Shown here: in pieces, positions 33,233-41,900 of the stretch
Layout of the letters: each line of letters opens with the position of its first letter
How positions within the stretch are numbered: the stretch's first letter is position 1
Assembly (NCBI GenBank): GCA_964535305.1
Contig: CAZHTF010000009.1
Location: 1 to 64,000, forward strand
DNA length: 64,000 nt
Reading direction: 5' to 3'
Source: CAZHTF01 sp964535305
GTDB taxonomy: Bacteria; Planctomycetota; Phycisphaerae; UBA1845; Fen-1342
Made by a program: the position numbers and the translations under genes
The notes under the pieces: model-generated
What the model saw: only the letters and a program-made list of their open reading frames with translations
Told to the model about the DNA's origin: nothing
The model's database searches: none

Positions 33233-35193
33233 GTCTTCACCACCGCGTCAAAACGGCAGACGTCGAAGCACGCGCCGCATTGGATGCACGCTTCCTGCAC
33301 AATGTGAAACTTCTTCTGCCCGTCGACTTTGAAGATGGTCGCTACCGGGCAGTTCTTGCTGCAAAGGCTGCAGCCGACGCACGCTTCGGCGCTGATCGTG
33401 AACGTCAGCAGTCTGCGGCACACCTTGGCCGGGCAGCGGTGCTCGCGCACGTGCGCCTCGTATTCGTCGCGGAAGTGCCGCAGCGTGCTCATCACCGGGT
33501 TCGGCGCGGTCATGCCCAGGCCGCAGAGGCTGGCTTTCGAGACCACCGCCGCGAGCTGCTCGAGCCGCGTGAGCTCATCCTCGCGGCCTTCGCCGTCGCA
33601 GATGCGCGTCAGCATCTGCAGCAGTTGTCGCGTGCCGACGCGGCAGGGCGGGCACTTGCCGCACGACTCGTCGACGCAGAAGTCCATGAAGAAACGGGCG
33701 ACGTCGACCATGCAGGCGCTTTGATCCATCACGATCAATCCGCCGCTGCCCATGATCGAGCCGATCGCCTGCAACGAGTCGAAATCCAGCGGCGTATCGA
33801 GATGCTTCGCCGGGATGCAGCCGCCCGAGGGGCCGCCGGTCTGGGCGGCCTTGAACGTCCCGCCGTTCGGAATGCCGCCGCCAATCTCAAACACCAGCTC
33901 GCGCAGGCTGGTGCCCATGGGCACTTCGACCAGCCCGGTGTTGCAGATCGCACCCGCCAGCGCGAAAACTTTCGTGCCGCTGCTTCCCGCCGTGCCGATC
34001 GAAGCGAACCAGGCGCCGCCGCGGCGAATGATCGGCGGCACATTTGCAAACGTCTCGACGTTGTTGATGATCGTCGGCTTGCCGAAGAGACCGCGATCGG
34101 TCGGGTACGGCGGGCGCGGGCGCGGCATGCCGCGTTTGCCCTCGACCGAGAGCATCAGGGCCGTCTCCTCGCCGCAGACGAAGGCCCCGGCCCCGACACG
34201 GATTTCGATCTCAAACGAGAAATCCTCGCCCAGGATGCGGTCGCCGAGCAGGCCGTATTCGCGGGCCTTGGCCAGCGCCGTCTGCAGCCGCGCGATCGCC
34301 AGCGGATATTCGGCCCGGACGTAAATCACGCCATGAGCTGCGCCAGTGGCGTAGCCGGCGATGGCCATGCCTTCGAGCACGCGCTGCGGGTCGCTCTCCA
34401 GCACGCTGCGATCCATGAACGCGCCCGGGTCGCCCTCGTCCGCGTTGCAGATAACGTACTTTTCGTCCGCGACCGCCGCGGCCAGCAGCGCCCACTTCTG
34501 CCCGGTCGGGTAGCCGCCGCCGCCGCGACCGCGCAGCCCGCTGAGCTGGATCTGCTCGACCACCTGGGCCGGCGTCAGCTCGTACAGCGCTTTTCCAAGC
34601 GCCGCGTAGCCGTCGCGCGCGATGTACTCCTCAATGTTGCCTGGGTCAATCAGCCCCGAATTCTCGAGCACGATCTTGAGCTGCCGCTGGAAGAACGGCA
34701 TCTGCGAGGCCGAGCGGAACGGCTCGGCGGCTTCCGCGGGCTTGTGCAGCAGCTCCTGCACGATCTTTCCGTCGCGCAGGTGCTGGTCGACGATTTTCGG
34801 CACGTCCGCGACGCTGACGTGCCGGTAGAGCACGTCGTCGGGCATAATCTGCAGCACCAGCCCCAGGTCGCAGCAGCCCACGCAGCCGACATCGACGATG
34901 CGGACCTTCTCGGTCAGCTTGCGCTTGCCGATCAACGCATGCAGCGCCTCGCTGACACCACGATGCCCGCAGCTCACGCACGCGCCCCCAGCGCACAGCA
35001 GCACCTCGCGCAGCGGCGGGGCTGCACCCCCCGGCTCCGCGTCACCCGCCGACTGCAACGCCGCTGCAGGCGCGGCTTCCGTGCCGGCGGCGCCCGCCTC
35101 GCGCTCGTCAGCCGCCGTGCGGCCGGCGCAGCGTCGCAGCGCCAGGCGTGGCAGCGTCATTTCCTTGATTTCGCGCAGTTCTTCGAGGGTCAT
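33229..35193 (-). CDS. hoxF: NuoF/HydB-like flavin subunit with C-terminal ferredoxin domain
   Basis: A 654-residue diaphorase subunit. Residues about 60-140 form a thioredoxin-like [2Fe-2S] domain (LCAGGACVSCG and VGCVGCCDLG). The NuoF core follows with GLRGRGGGGYPTGQKW (FMN/NAD site), NADEGDPGAFMDR and ESCGKCPPCRVGTRQ for a [4Fe-4S] cluster. The last 65 residues carry two more [4Fe-4S] motifs (CVGCSLCSKNCPV and CIQCGACFDVCRF). This is the domain layout of HydB/HndC of multimeric, often electron-bifurcating hydrogenases, longer than cyanobacterial HoxF. It overlaps hoxE and hoxU by four bases each. Confidence 0.93.
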   Translation of the reverse strand: MTLEELREIKEMTLPRLALRRCAGRTAADEREAGAAGTEAAPAAALQSAGDAEPGGAAPPLREVLLCAGGACVSCGHRGVSEALHALIGKRKLTEKVRIVDVGCVGCCDLGLVLQIMPDDVLYRHVSVADVPKIVDQHLRDGKIVQELLHKPAEAAEPFRSASQMPFFQRQLKIVLENSGLIDPGNIEEYIARDGYAALGKALYELTPAQVVEQIQLSGLRGRGGGGYPTGQKWALLAAAVADEKYVICNADEGDPGAFMDRSVLESDPQRVLEGMAIAGYATGAAHGVIYVRAEYPLAIARLQTALAKAREYGLLGDRILGEDFSFEIEIRVGAGAFVCGEETALMLSVEGKRGMPRPRPPYPTDRGLFGKPTIINNVETFANVPPIIRRGGAWFASIGTAGSSGTKVFALAGAICNTGLVEVPMGTSLRELVFEIGGGIPNGGTFKAAQTGGPSGGCIPAKHLDTPLDFDSLQAIGSIMGSGGLIVMDQSACMVDVARFFMDFCVDESCGKCPPCRVGTRQLLQMLTRICDGEGREDELTRLEQLAAVVSKASLCGLGMTAPNPVMSTLRHFRDEYEAHVREHRCPAKVCRRLLTFTISAEACVGCSLCSKNCPVATIFKVDGQKKFHIVQEACIQCGACFDVCRFDAVVKT

Positions 35194-35711
35194 TTGTATT
35201 GATTCAGTACTTTGCGGATTCGATCGGATCGCAGTTTGCTCACCACGTCGTCATTGATCATCAGCACCGGCGCCAGGCCGCAGGCCCCGACGCAGCGGGC
35301 ACAGCGCAGACTGAAGCGCCCGTCCGCCGTTGTTTCACCAGGCTTTACGCCCAGCTCCTTCGAGATTCCGCGCAGCAACTGGTCCGCGCCGCGCACGTAG
35401 CAAGCCGTGCCGGTGCAAACCTTCACCGTGTATTTGCCCAGCGGCGCCTTGCTGAAAAACGAGTAGAAGCCGATCACGCCGTAGGTGTGACTCAGCGGCA
35501 GCCGCAGGTTGCGGCTGATGTGCTCGACCACATCCGGCCGCAGATAGCCGAAGAGCTCCTGAGCGCGGTGCAGGATCTGAATCAGGGCCGTGGACTTTCG
35601 CTCGTAGTGCGTAATGGCGGCGTCTAGCTCGGCGAAGAGCGCCTGCTCGTACGGCTTGAGTGTGACGCCGCTGCGGCTGACTGCGCGATCGACATACTGC
35701 AGATTCGTCAT
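35190..35711 (-). CDS. hoxE: NuoE/HoxE-type [2Fe-2S] subunit
   Basis: ATG 35711 has GGAG nine bases upstream and gives 173 residues; ATG 35726 is an alternative. The thioredoxin-like fold shows CTGTACYVRGA (Cys99, Cys104) and CVGACGLAPVL (Cys140, Cys144), the four ligands of the [2Fe-2S] cluster, after the helical HRAQELFGYLRPDVVEHISR region. It is the first gene of the hydrogenase operon and overlaps hoxF by ATGA, so the five structural genes are translationally coupled or tightly spaced. Confidence 0.94.
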   Translation of the reverse strand: MTNLQYVDRAVSRSGVTLKPYEQALFAELDAAITHYERKSTALIQILHRAQELFGYLRPDVVEHISRNLRLPLSHTYGVIGFYSFFSKAPLGKYTVKVCTGTACYVRGADQLLRGISKELGVKPGETTADGRFSLRCARCVGACGLAPVLMINDDVVSKLRSDRIRKVLNQYK

Positions 35712-35887
35712 TGCGTGCCGCTCCATGCGCGTCGGCGCAGATCGCTTGTCGACAGTCCGGCCGCGCTCGGGCGAGCGCTCGCGAGCTCATGCGCTGGCGC
35801 AAGCCCGCGCGAGGCGCCTGACCGACGGATGATCCGACGGATTTCCCGAACGCGGTTTGGCGTTCGAGGCCGGCCCGTAAAAGATAA

Positions 35888-35903
35888 TGCATGACGCATG
35901 CCA
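35888..35903 (-). promoter_or_regulatory. candidate sigma-54 promoter of the hydrogenase operon
   Basis: On the minus strand TGGCATGCGTCATGCA aligns with the -24/-12 consensus TGGCACG-N4-TTGCW, keeping both the GG and GC cores at the right spacing with two mismatches. It lies about 175 bases before hoxE in a 395-base spacer (35712-36106) that has no gene-like frame. The same bases contain the inverted repeat GCATG-ACG-CATGC, which could alternatively be an operator. Confidence 0.5.
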
Positions 35904-36106
35904 GCGCTAGCGCATCAGCGAAGCGCGACTTTCGAGCGAATTTGCGGTGTGCGCGCGATGCACGCGCTCTCGTGGGCTTGCGTTCGCGCGTGCGGGTGCA
36001 ACCTCGGGGCGCGTCTCTGCGACGTTTCGCGTGTGAAATACGATACGGGCGAAATCGGGCAAAGTGTTCAGGTGGGGGACTCGCTGCGAGATTTTCCGCA
36101 GTGGCG

Positions 36107-36373
36107 CTACGGGTCCACGCGCTGCACTTCCTGGCGCGCTTCATCCGCCGAGCCCATGCGGGTCAGAAGTGCGAGTTGCTCCTGGGCCTGTTCTGCGCTC
36201 ACGCGGCTCAGCGCGAACCCGACGTGCACCAGCACCCAGTCGCCGGCGCGCGGCGGATCGTCCGCCAGCAGTTCGACGCTGATGCGCCGCCGAACGCCGA
36301 GAATATCCACCAGTGCCAGCGGCTGGTCCGCGGCGGCCGGCTGCTCAATGCGTGCGGGAATCGCCAGGCACAT
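36107..36373 (-). CDS. hypC: hydrogenase assembly chaperone HypC/HupF
   Basis: An 88-residue protein with the invariant MCLAIPARIE start, whose Cys2 carries the Fe(CN)2CO unit during assembly of the large subunit. GDWVLVHVGFALSRVS is the second family motif. GAGGG lies seven bases before ATG 36373. The gene overlaps the upstream protease gene by 29 bases and precedes the structural operon by about 395 bases on the same strand. hypD, its usual partner, is not in the window. Confidence 0.94.
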   Translation of the reverse strand: MCLAIPARIEQPAAADQPLALVDILGVRRRISVELLADDPPRAGDWVLVHVGFALSRVSAEQAQEQLALLTRMGSADEARQEVQRVDP

Positions 36374-36851
36374 CGAACAGCCCTCGTTCCTGTGAAAGCT
36401 GGGCGCACAGCCGGTCGACCAGTTGCGTCAGCGCGGCGTCCACCGCCGGCGTCAGCGGCGCGCCCAGTTCAAACTGAGACCCTTCCACCAGGATCACGTC
36501 CACACGCCGAGGATACCCTGCGCCAAGCACGGCACGTGCCAGCGCGAGCGCGTGGTCCCAGCGAAACGCGTGTGGCGAGATCGTCGCCGACGGCGCGGCA
36601 GCCGGGAGGGCGCCCGCCTCTCGTTCGAACACCGTCCCCGGCGCATTTCCGGAGCGGCAGGCGTCGACGAGCAGCACGCGCGGGCAATCTTGCATGAGCA
36701 GCACAACGTCGGCGCCGCAGGTTCCGCCGTCGATCGCCCGCACGTGCGCCGGCAAGCCGCGCAGGCTCAGGCGCTGCACCAAAATTGGTCCGACGGCGTC
36801 ATCGCCGCGAAGCGAGTTTCCGCAGCCGATGATCAGCAGACGGCTGTCCAT
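36345..36851 (-). CDS. [NiFe]-hydrogenase maturation protease (second copy)
   Basis: ATG 36851 gives 168 residues beginning MDSRLLIIGCGNSLRGDDAV, the canonical GxGNxLxxDDxVG motif of HyaD/HycI endopeptidases, followed by LLVDACRSGNAPGTVF and ISPHAFRWDHALALA with the candidate nickel-binding histidine. It cleaves the C-terminal extension of a hydrogenase large subunit. A second such protease sits after hoxH, so either two hydrogenases exist in the genome or the two share one substrate. It is divergent from hypB. Confidence 0.88.
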   Translation of the reverse strand: MDSRLLIIGCGNSLRGDDAVGPILVQRLSLRGLPAHVRAIDGGTCGADVVLLMQDCPRVLLVDACRSGNAPGTVFEREAGALPAAAPSATISPHAFRWDHALALARAVLGAGYPRRVDVILVEGSQFELGAPLTPAVDAALTQLVDRLCAQLSQERGLFDVPGDSRTH

Positions 36852-36931
36852 TCCAGAATCCAGTGGTGCTCCGGCTGGCGCAGCGCCGCTCGCCGCGTGC
36901 GCCGCCAGGTCGCGGGCCGGTCGACGACACT

Positions 36932-36947
36932 CGTACAATATTGTACG
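36932..36947. promoter_or_regulatory. perfect 16-bp palindrome in the protease-hypB divergent spacer
   Basis: CGTACAATATTGTACG is a complete inverted repeat, AT-rich at its centre, 25 bases before the hypB start and about 80 before the protease start. The TACA-N4-TGTA core resembles operators of winged-helix repressors (BlaI/CopY type), but no such regulator is in the window. Confidence 0.55.
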
Positions 36948-36971
36948 TCCTCGGCTGGGAGGTCCGCCCAG

Positions 36972-37649
36972 ATGGCGCCGCGAATCATTGAAGTCCGCAC
37001 GCAGATTCTGAAAAAGAACGACGAACTGGCCCGCGCCCTGCGCGATGATTTCTCGCGCGCCGGCGTGCTCGTGGTCGACCTCGTCTCCAGCCCCGGCGCC
37101 GGCAAGACCGAGCTGCTGACACGCACAATGACCGAGTTGCGCCGTTCGCTGCGCGTCGCCGCCGTCGTCGGCGACTTGGCGACCGACAACGACGCCAGGC
37201 GGCTCGCGCAAAGCGGGGCACCCGTGCGGCAGATTCTGACCGGCACGATGTGTCACCTGGAAGCGCACATGGTTCGCAACGCGCTGCAGGAATGGCGGCT
37301 CGACCAGCTTGACCTGCTGTTCATCGAGAATGTCGGCAACCTTGTGTGCCCGGCGAGCTTTGACCTGGGCGCAGACTTGCGCGTGCTACTGCTCTCGGTC
37401 ACCGAAGGTGAAGACAAGCCGCTGAAGTACCCCACGCTGATCCACACCGCCGACCTGGTGCTGATCAGCAAGTGCGACCTGGCGTCCGCGACCGGTTTTG
37501 ATCGCGACCTGGCCATGCTGAATATCCAGCAGGTGCGCCCGGGCATCCGCGTGCTCGAAACATCCGCCCGCAGCGGCGCAGGATTGGACGACTGGCTCGA
37601 TCTGCTGCGCTCGCGGGCAACGGAGAAACGCGGCGGCGTCACGCCCTGA
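36972..37649 (+). CDS. hypB: hydrogenase nickel-incorporation GTPase HypB
   Basis: ATG 36972 with GGGAGG nine bases upstream gives 225 residues. G-domain motifs: VSSPGAGKTELL (P-loop), VVGDLATDNDARRL, ENVGNLVCPASFDLG and ISKCDLA. The interface metal site GTMCHLEAHMV is present (Cys and His). The N-terminal CxxCGC and histidine-rich nickel-storage extensions of some HypB proteins are absent. HypB with HypA loads nickel into the large subunit. hypA, hypD, hypE and hypF are not found here. Confidence 0.94.
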   Translation: MAPRIIEVRTQILKKNDELARALRDDFSRAGVLVVDLVSSPGAGKTELLTRTMTELRRSLRVAAVVGDLATDNDARRLAQSGAPVRQILTGTMCHLEAHMVRNALQEWRLDQLDLLFIENVGNLVCPASFDLGADLRVLLLSVTEGEDKPLKYPTLIHTADLVLISKCDLASATGFDRDLAMLNIQQVRPGIRVLETSARSGAGLDDWLDLLRSRATEKRGGVTP

Positions 37650-37705
37650 CCCGCGCGCGAAAGACGAGCGCCATGCGGCGCGGCGTCGCACGGCTGGCGC
37701 AACCG

Positions 37706-39898
37706 TCAGCGCAGCAGCCGCTCCAGATCGCGAATCCGCTCGCTGACCGGTGCGCGAAAGGGTGTATCCGCCGACAGATCGCGCTCGATCTGCCGCCAAA
37801 GCCGCAGCGCCTCGGCGTAGTCCTTGTTGGCCGCGTGCGCCTCGGCCAAATTTACGCGCGTGCGCAAGTCATTCGGGTTGAGCCGCTGCGCTTCGCGTGC
37901 GTGCCGCAGCGCCGCCGGCGGGTCGTCGGTCGCCAGCAGCTTCGCCAGGTTGGCGTGCGCCTCCCAATCGGCGGGATCGAGCACCACGACGCGCAGGTAC
38001 GCGTCGCGCGCGTCGGCACTGCGGAAATTCAGCAGCAGGGCCGCACCGTGCAGCCGCAGCGCCTCGACGTTGTCCGGCGCGAGCGAGACGGCGCGTGCAA
38101 GGTCCGTGAGCGCTTCATCATGCCGGCCCAAGTCCAGCCGCAGCCGGCCGCGCTCGATCCGCAGGGCTACGTCGTCGGGCGTGCTTGCGAGCAGCGCATC
38201 AAGCTGCGTCAACCGCTCGAGTTTGGGCTGTGACTCTCCGCGGGCGTGCATCAGGTAGCGCTGCGCCTCGGCGTCGGTTGGCATGAGCTGCGTCGCCGCT
38301 TCGAAATACTGCACCGCCGCCTCGAGATCGCCCGCCAGCAGCGCGATTCGTCCGCGATGCAGCAGCGCCTCGGCGTGCCTGCCGTAAATTCGCAGCGCTG
38401 CTTCTGTCAGAAGCTTTGCCTGCTCGAGAAGCGCAGCGCGCTGCTCCGCGACAGCGGACCGCTCCGCAAGGTGCAGATAGTGCCTGCCGAGCGTTGCGTT
38501 CAGGTGCGCGCTGTTGGGAAAGCTAGCCTGATCCACCGAAAAGAGCCGGAAATCATTGCTCCAATCCGGGTTGCGCATACCGGTCCGCAGCGCCAGCGCT
38601 ACCAGCAGCAGCGCGCCTGCGGTTGGCAGCAGCGGCGCCAGGCCGCGGAGCGCCTGGCCGATGCGCCCCTCACCCCGCCAGCACTGCACCCCCAGCAGCG
38701 CCAGCGCGGCACACAGCGGGACGCTGGGCCAGTAAAGCAGCCGCTCGGCCAGCGAGACGCCGATCAGCAGCACGGTGTTCGAGATCAGCGCGTAGCTGAC
38801 CACAAACACGCCGATCAGCAGCGCGTACGAACGCCAGAACGGTCCCGCGTGGCGTCGGTAGCCGGCCAGTGCCAGCGCGACGGTCGCGAGCGCGGCCAGG
38901 CCCACCAGTGTTAGCGCATCCGCGCCGCGGGCCGGATCGATGATCGCCAGCCCGTAATCACAGCTCAGCGTCGCGGGCGCGAGCAGCAGTCGCGTGTAAT
39001 GCCCGAGGATTGTGAGCGCCGCGATGGCCCGCTCCGAGAGCTCCGCCGCGAAAAGCGGGTTGAAAAGTGACACTTCGGGTCGCACACGAATCAAGTGCTG
39101 CTCGAGCGCGACAAAGCGCAGCGGCAGGTAGATCAGAAGCGGTACAAGCAGGAGGCCGCCGCGCGCCAGCCACCACGTTGCCGGTCGCGTGTTGCCAACG
39201 CGACGAGCCAGCAGCAGCAGCGCGACCGCCGGATAGCAGATGGCGGTCTCCTTGGCCAGCAGCGCCGCCAGGAACGCCAGCGCGGCGAGCGCGGTCACTC
39301 CGACCGAAGGTGCGCCCGTTCGCAGCAGGCAGATCGATCCGGCCAGCATGCACACGCTCGAAAGCACTTCGGCCCGGCCGACGACGTTTGCGACCGCCTC
39401 AACGTGCACCGGATGCACCGCGAAAAGCAGCGCCGCGCAGGCTGCCACCAGGTCATCCTGCAGCAGTCGCCGCACGAACACCCACACCAGCCAGCAGGCC
39501 AGCGCGTGAAGTGCCACGTTGGTCGCATGAAAAGGGAGCGGGTTGAGACCGTGGACGGCGTAGTTGAGCGCGAAGCTCAGCAGCGTCAGCGGGCGATAGA
39601 GCCGGTCGCGATTCGGATTTGGAATGCGGGCCCGCTCGCCCTGCGGCTGCCACCAGTCAGAGAGCCAGATCTGCGTGAAATTCGTGAGGCTGCGGACGCG
39701 CGGATTGTCGCGGACGATCTCGTTGTCGTCGTAGGTGAAGCCATTTGGCAGCGAATTTGCGAAACAGGCCAGCGCCAGCAGCACTGGCAGCCAGCCGTTG
39801 ACCAGCCAGCGCGGCCCGGCCAGCGCAGAACGCGGCGCGGTGGATGGACCGGCCGGCGGGGCGGTCGGCGGGCCGGCGCTAGCGCCGCGCCGGCTCAT
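37706..39898 (-). CDS. TMTC-like polytopic membrane protein with TPR tail
   Basis: A 730-residue protein. After a Pro/Ala-rich N-terminus come about ten or more hydrophobic segments (residues 35-455) with the GT-C-type first-loop motif TYDDNEIVRDNPRV, NVALHALACWLVW, FAVHPVHVEAVANVVGRAEV and a ALLAKETAI motif. Residues about 459-730 are TPR repeats (VALRIERGRLRLDLGRHDEA, WEAHANLAKLLA). This is the layout of eukaryotic TMTC O-mannosyltransferases and their bacterial relatives, so protein or lipid-linked mannosyl transfer is possible but unproven. Its start overlaps the preceding TolC-like gene by 20 bases. Confidence 0.8.
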   Translation of the reverse strand: MSRRGASAGPPTAPPAGPSTAPRSALAGPRWLVNGWLPVLLALACFANSLPNGFTYDDNEIVRDNPRVRSLTNFTQIWLSDWWQPQGERARIPNPNRDRLYRPLTLLSFALNYAVHGLNPLPFHATNVALHALACWLVWVFVRRLLQDDLVAACAALLFAVHPVHVEAVANVVGRAEVLSSVCMLAGSICLLRTGAPSVGVTALAALAFLAALLAKETAICYPAVALLLLARRVGNTRPATWWLARGGLLLVPLLIYLPLRFVALEQHLIRVRPEVSLFNPLFAAELSERAIAALTILGHYTRLLLAPATLSCDYGLAIIDPARGADALTLVGLAALATVALALAGYRRHAGPFWRSYALLIGVFVVSYALISNTVLLIGVSLAERLLYWPSVPLCAALALLGVQCWRGEGRIGQALRGLAPLLPTAGALLLVALALRTGMRNPDWSNDFRLFSVDQASFPNSAHLNATLGRHYLHLAERSAVAEQRAALLEQAKLLTEAALRIYGRHAEALLHRGRIALLAGDLEAAVQYFEAATQLMPTDAEAQRYLMHARGESQPKLERLTQLDALLASTPDDVALRIERGRLRLDLGRHDEALTDLARAVSLAPDNVEALRLHGAALLLNFRSADARDAYLRVVVLDPADWEAHANLAKLLATDDPPAALRHAREAQRLNPNDLRTRVNLAEAHAANKDYAEALRLWRQIERDLSADTPFRAPVSERIRDLERLLR

Positions 39899-41762
39899 TC
39901 GCGACCGAGACGTTGTTGTACTGCAGCAGCGTGCCCTTGGCCCGCTCCAGCGCGACCAGGGCCGTGTTGTAATCCGTCAGCAGGCCTACCAGCCGCGAAC
40001 GGCTGTCGGCCAGTTGCTCGACGGCGCTCAGCTCGGTCTCCAGGTAGCTGGGATCGACGCGCTGCGCGCGGGCCTGCAGCGAGGCCAGGTTGCGATCCGC
40101 CGAGCGCACCGCCTCGTACTGCGGGGCGATCTGCTCCCAGCGGACCACCAGCGTGCGGATCGCCGCGTTGACCTCTTCGACCACGCCGTCGGTCACGCGG
40201 TTCAGATCGGCGATGGCCTGCGATTCGCTGAGCCGCGCGCGGCGGAATGCGGAGCGCGCCGCGCGGTTGCCGATCGGGTAGCTGAAGGCCACATTCACCG
40301 TGTACGAGCGGAAGCGATTGGTCGTCAGCCGGTCGAAGCTGTCATCGGAGGTGCGCTCCAGCCCGGCGACTTCGTATTGAAACGTGACGTCGAGCTGCGG
40401 CAGCGTCTGGTTCTTGGCTCGGTTCGTCCCGATGCGGTTGCGATCGATTGCCAGCCGCGCCTGCTTGATCTCGCTGCGATTTTCCAGCGCGCTGCGCACC
40501 TCGGCAAAGTGATCCAGCAGCAGGGCCGAGACCAGCGGCGTCTCGGTCGGAATCAGCTCGAGCTCCTCGGAGAGCTTCAGCTCCGGGTCGTTCATCAGGT
40601 TCTTGAGCCGGTCTTCCGCGTCGCGCACCAGCTTGATGGTCTCGAGGTAGACGACGTAGCGGCTGCGCCAGCGCGATTCGGAGTTGGCCAGCGCCACGGG
40701 AGTGGCGTCGTGCGCGGCGCGGTCGCGGATGCTCTGAAACGTCACAAAATTCTGAGCGACCGACTCTGCTTGAATGGCCGCCGCCCGTCGGGCCCGCACC
40801 AGCGTCCAGTAGGCGCTCTCGACGTCCAGCAGCGTGTCGCGCACCTGCTGCTCGAAGCGCTCCGCCGCGATCCGCCGATCGGTCTTGGCGATCTCGATCT
40901 GGCTGCGGTTGAAATCCAGCCCGAAGCCGCGCAGCAGCGGCTGCCGCAGCTCGGCGAAAAAGACGCTCTCCCAGGCGGGGTTGATGGTCGCAAATTGCAG
41001 ATCGGTGAAGGTGCGCTGCTGCCGCAGGCCCACCTGCGCCTGCATGCCGGAGGGCAGCAATTGCCGGAACCCGCCGCTCACGCTGGTCAGGTCGCTCTGC
41101 CCGCTGGCAAGTTCCGACGCGGTCGGCGCGTCGCGATTCACGTCGGAGACGTCCAGAAAGAACGCGGCGTCGAACGCGGCTTCGGCTTCAACCACCACCG
41201 TGTCGGCAATCGCCGGATTGTAGGACTGCGAGCGAATCGTGTAGTTGTTCTGCAAGGCGCGCTGCACGCACTCGGCCAGCCCCAGCCGCACCTGCCGACC
41301 ACGGTGCACCTGCGCCAGCAGGCGATTGGCCTCCTCCACCACGCGGCGATAGCTGTTGGCGACGCGCGGCTCGCGCGACGAAGCCTGAAGGTTGCGCAGC
41401 CGCTCCGCCAGCACGGCAGGCGCGTCGACTGGGTCAGGTGTTTCCTCCAGCACCGCGCTAGGGGTGGGCTGCGTGGTCGCGATCGGCACCGCCGGCAGCG
41501 CCACCCGAGGCGTGATCAGCGATCCGACCGCACTCGACTCGGTGAATGGCTGCGTCGCGGCGGGCTGCGTCGTCGGCGACGCTGACTGCGGATCGCGCGG
41601 CGGCGCCGGCAACGGAGCGGAGCGCGGCGCTGCGCCCGCCGGCAGCGGCACCAATTGCCCCGGCTGCTGCGCCAGTGCCAGTGGAAGACTCAGCAAGATC
41701 CAAAAAAACGCACACGCGCGGCGGCTGCCGCCGACGCATTCACTTCGCTGGCGTTGAAACAC
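39879..41762 (-). CDS. TolC-family outer-membrane channel protein
   Basis: GTG 41762 is the only start that includes the leader RRACAFFWILLSLPLALA (residues 14-31). A Pro/Thr/Ala-rich spacer of about 100 residues follows, then the duplicated helical/beta TolC fold: LGLAECVQRALQNNYTI, FAELRQPLLRGFG, YWTLVRARR, SEIKQARLAID and VAFSYPIGNRAARSAFRRA. At 627 residues it is longer than typical TolC because of the spacer. It probably forms an outer-membrane efflux or secretion duct; no inner-membrane pump or adaptor gene is beside it. Confidence 0.85.
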   Translation of the reverse strand: MFQRQRSECVGGSRRACAFFWILLSLPLALAQQPGQLVPLPAGAAPRSAPLPAPPRDPQSASPTTQPAATQPFTESSAVGSLITPRVALPAVPIATTQPTPSAVLEETPDPVDAPAVLAERLRNLQASSREPRVANSYRRVVEEANRLLAQVHRGRQVRLGLAECVQRALQNNYTIRSQSYNPAIADTVVVEAEAAFDAAFFLDVSDVNRDAPTASELASGQSDLTSVSGGFRQLLPSGMQAQVGLRQQRTFTDLQFATINPAWESVFFAELRQPLLRGFGLDFNRSQIEIAKTDRRIAAERFEQQVRDTLLDVESAYWTLVRARRAAAIQAESVAQNFVTFQSIRDRAAHDATPVALANSESRWRSRYVVYLETIKLVRDAEDRLKNLMNDPELKLSEELELIPTETPLVSALLLDHFAEVRSALENRSEIKQARLAIDRNRIGTNRAKNQTLPQLDVTFQYEVAGLERTSDDSFDRLTTNRFRSYTVNVAFSYPIGNRAARSAFRRARLSESQAIADLNRVTDGVVEEVNAAIRTLVVRWEQIAPQYEAVRSADRNLASLQARAQRVDPSYLETELSAVEQLADSRSRLVGLLTDYNTALVALERAKGTLLQYNNVSVANEPARR

Positions 41763-41900
41763 GAATCGCTACTCGCTTGTCTGGCATTCGCGGCGGTTTG
41801 CGGGCGAGCCCGCGCCTGGCCGGATAGTATGAACGCGGCATGCGCGTGTCAAAGCGAGCGCCTGTGCCGCCGCACACGCCGCAGCGCTACGGAGTGGCCC

